Positions 5,705 through 6,901 of a stretch of DNA of 6,901 nucleotides are shown here, piece after piece (positions within the stretch are counted from its first letter, which is position 1; the number at the start of each line of letters is the position of its first letter). The position numbers and the translations under genes are program-made. Source of the stretch: Heteroscillospira sp050252415. Lineage in GTDB: Bacteria; Bacillota; Clostridia; Oscillospirales; Oscillospiraceae. The stretch spans positions 1-6,901 of the forward strand of contig JBFWKZ010000124.1 in the NCBI GenBank assembly GCA_050252415.1. The letters are read 5' to 3'. The notes under the pieces were generated by a model, which did no database searches, was not told the DNA's origin, and was given only the letters and a program-made list of their open reading frames with translations.

Positions 5705-5781
5705 TGGTGGGCCTTCGGGGACTCGAACCCAGGACCGTCCGGTTATGAGCCGGATGCTCTAACCAACTGAGCTAAAGGCCC
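5705..5781 (-). tRNA. tRNA with CAU anticodon, probably tRNA-Ile2
   Basis: The 77-base cloverleaf has acceptor GGGCCTT/AAGGCCC, D arm GCTCAGTTGGTTAGAGC, anticodon loop CTCATAA, T loop TTCGAGT, A73 and encoded CCA. CAU can be elongator Met, initiator Met or Ile2 (C34 modified to lysidine by TilS). C4-G69 and C5-G68, which favour TilS recognition, and its general likeness to Firmicutes Ile2 tRNAs point to Ile2. Position 50 is U opposite C64, a mismatch in the T stem. Confidence 0.9.
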
Positions 5782-5793
5782 ACGTATAAAATG

Positions 5794-5822
5794 ATTGCCG
5801 CCACGATATTCGTGACGGCAAT
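5794..5822 (-). other. Spacer hairpin between the CAU tRNA and tRNA-Asn
   Basis: ATTGCCGTCACGA and TCGTGGCGGCAAT form a 13-bp stem with a 3-base loop when read on the minus strand, including one U-G pair. On the plus strand that position is an A-C mismatch, so pairing favours the operon transcript. It has no T run, so it is probably an RNase processing site. Confidence 0.6.
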
Positions 5823-5831
5823 ACCGCGTTG

Positions 5832-5907
5832 TGGCGCCACCTGTTGGACTCGAACCAACGACCCTGCGGTTAACAGCCGCATGCTCTACCGACTGAGCTA
5901 AGGAGGC
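5832..5907 (-). tRNA. tRNA-Asn (anticodon GUU)
   Basis: The 76-base cloverleaf has D arm GCTCAGTCGGTAGAGC, anticodon stem TGCGG/CCGCA with loop CTGTTAA, T arm GTTGG TTCGAGT CCAAC, G73 as usual for Asn, and encoded CCA. The acceptor stem GCCTCCT/AGGTGGC contains a U4-U69 mismatch; all other pairs are Watson-Crick. Confidence 0.95.
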
Positions 5908-5912
5908 ATATA

Positions 5913-5934
5913 GGGGACATTAATCCATGTCCCC
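5913..5934 (-). other. Spacer hairpin between tRNA-Asn and 5S rRNA
   Basis: GGGGACAT and ATGTCCCC (5913..5920 with 5927..5934) form a perfect 8-bp stem with a 6-base loop. On the operon strand no T run follows, so a processing role is more likely than termination. Confidence 0.55.
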
Positions 5935-5940
5935 ATTTTT

Positions 5941-6060
<120 letters not shown>

Positions 6061-6109
6061 TTTCGTAAATGGCTTGCACCATATACTAGCATATTCACTT
6101 TTCCCTGTC

Positions 6110-6132
6110 AAGGGGATGTGTAACATCCCCTT
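6110..6132 (-). other. Spacer hairpin between 5S rRNA and tRNA-Lys
   Basis: AAGGGGATGT and ACATCCCCTT form a perfect 10-bp stem with a 3-base loop. It resembles the hairpin at 5913..5934 in its GGGGA.AT core, so the two flank the 5S gene with similar stems. It is probably an RNase III-type cut site for 5S maturation. Confidence 0.6.
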
Positions 6133-6139
6133 CATGGGA

Positions 6140-6215
6140 TGGTACACCTTCAGGGGCTCGAACCCTGGACACCCTGATTAAGAGTCAGGTGCTCTACCAA
6201 CTGAGCTAAAGGTGC
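6140..6215 (-). tRNA. tRNA-Lys (anticodon CUU)
   Basis: The 76-base cloverleaf has acceptor GCACCTT/AAGGTGT (G1-U72 wobble), anticodon stem CCTGA/TCAGG with loop CTCTTAA, T arm CAGGG TTCGAGC CCCTG, A73 and encoded CCA. CUU reads AAG only, so a UUU isoacceptor must exist elsewhere. Confidence 0.96.
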
Positions 6216-6255
6216 TCATTGTATTCCCCCGCATCTAACCTCGCCTTCACCCCGA

Positions 6256-6346
6256 CAAAGTGCCTGCACTTTGGAGGTAAGGAAAAGCAATGAAGCGGGT
6301 GAGCATTGGTCTTCAGGCCAATGCGAACAAAGCGTAATTTGCTTTG
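6256..6346 (-). other. Three hairpins in the tRNA-Lys to tRNA-Glu spacer
   Basis: The 134-base spacer holds three perfect stems: CAAAGTG/CACTTTG (6256..6273), GCATTGG/CCAATGC (6303..6324) and CAAAGC/GCTTTG (6328..6346). None is followed by a T run on the operon strand. No ORF or tRNA lies between. They probably guide processing. Confidence 0.45.
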
Positions 6347-6349
6347 ACG

Positions 6350-6424
6350 TGGTGACCCGTGGGAGAGTCGAACTCCCGTTTGCGGCGTGAGAGGCCGCCG
6401 TCTTGACCACTTGACCAACGGGCC
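6350..6424 (-). tRNA. tRNA-Glu (anticodon CUC)
   Basis: The 75-base cloverleaf has acceptor GGCCCGT/ACGGGTC, D arm GTCAAGTGGTCAAGAC typical of Firmicutes tRNA-Glu, anticodon stem GCGGC/GCCGC with loop CTCTCAC, T arm GGGAG TTCGACT CTCCC, A73 and encoded CCA. CUC reads GAG only. It lies about 84 bases after the 23S end. Confidence 0.95.
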
Positions 6425-6507
6425 TTACTTTTTGACGTCGCGTCTTCCGCACCTTCAAAACCGAACAAAGTGTTTCCTTTCAAGCAAAGCCGCCTGCATA
6501 CTCTTGT

Positions 6508-6901
<394 letters not shown>

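Noticed and set aside
5705..5781. Initiator tRNA-Met
   Set aside because: The anticodon stem lacks the three G-C pairs of initiators next to the loop in the required arrangement, and position 1-72 is a G-C pair.
5913..5940. Plus-strand terminator (hairpin followed by ATTTTT)
   Set aside because: No plus-strand transcript is expected here; the hairpin is between tRNA-Asn and 5S of a minus-strand operon.

Overview
The window looks like a chromosomal segment from a Gram-positive anaerobe of the Clostridia. The reasons are: all five tRNA genes encode their 3' CCA; the ribosome binding sites are strong AGGAG or AAGGAG types; the pyrG and guaA products resemble Firmicutes proteins; and the left end carries regulators of a kind common in clostridial integrative elements. 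This is a judgement from sequence character, not a database match.

Left part (1 to about 1890) is accessory DNA that appears to be one end of an integrated element abutting the 3' end of guaA. It holds the start of an excisionase-like helix-turn-helix gene leaving the window on the minus strand, a doubtful 46-codon ORF in its leader, an AT-rich control region with two divergent near-consensus promoters, and a plus-strand two-gene unit. That unit is an XRE-type regulator (411..935) followed by a GIY-YIG nuclease-domain protein (967..1749), closed by a long terminator hairpin. Between that terminator and guaA are a tandem 7-bp repeat with 11-bp period, a second terminator and the probable attachment site. 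No integrase gene is inside the window.

Middle part (1890..5044) is housekeeping nucleotide metabolism on the minus strand. pyrG (CTP synthase) and guaA (GMP synthase) overlap by four bases and so are probably translationally coupled. Both are complete glutamine amidotransferases with all catalytic motifs visible. A TTGACA-N17-TATGAT promoter and a leader hairpin precede pyrG.

Right part (5244..6901) is the distal half of an rRNA operon, also on the minus strand. In transcription order it reads 23S rRNA 3' end, tRNA-Glu(CUC), tRNA-Lys(CUU), 5S rRNA, tRNA-Asn(GUU), a CAU tRNA that is probably tRNA-Ile2, tRNA-Trp(CCA), and a strong terminator. Two tRNA genes lie between 23S and 5S, which is not the usual order. 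Most spacers contain a stable hairpin, probably a processing site. Between this operon and pyrG is a roughly 300-base gap with a second terminator and a possible short transcript.

The most interesting points are the XRE/GIY-YIG cassette next to a guaA integration site, the 23S-tRNA-tRNA-5S arrangement, single mismatches in two tRNAs, and a possible attenuator in the pyrG leader. I see no clear evidence of a fully new system. The GIY-YIG cassette is the best candidate for one.
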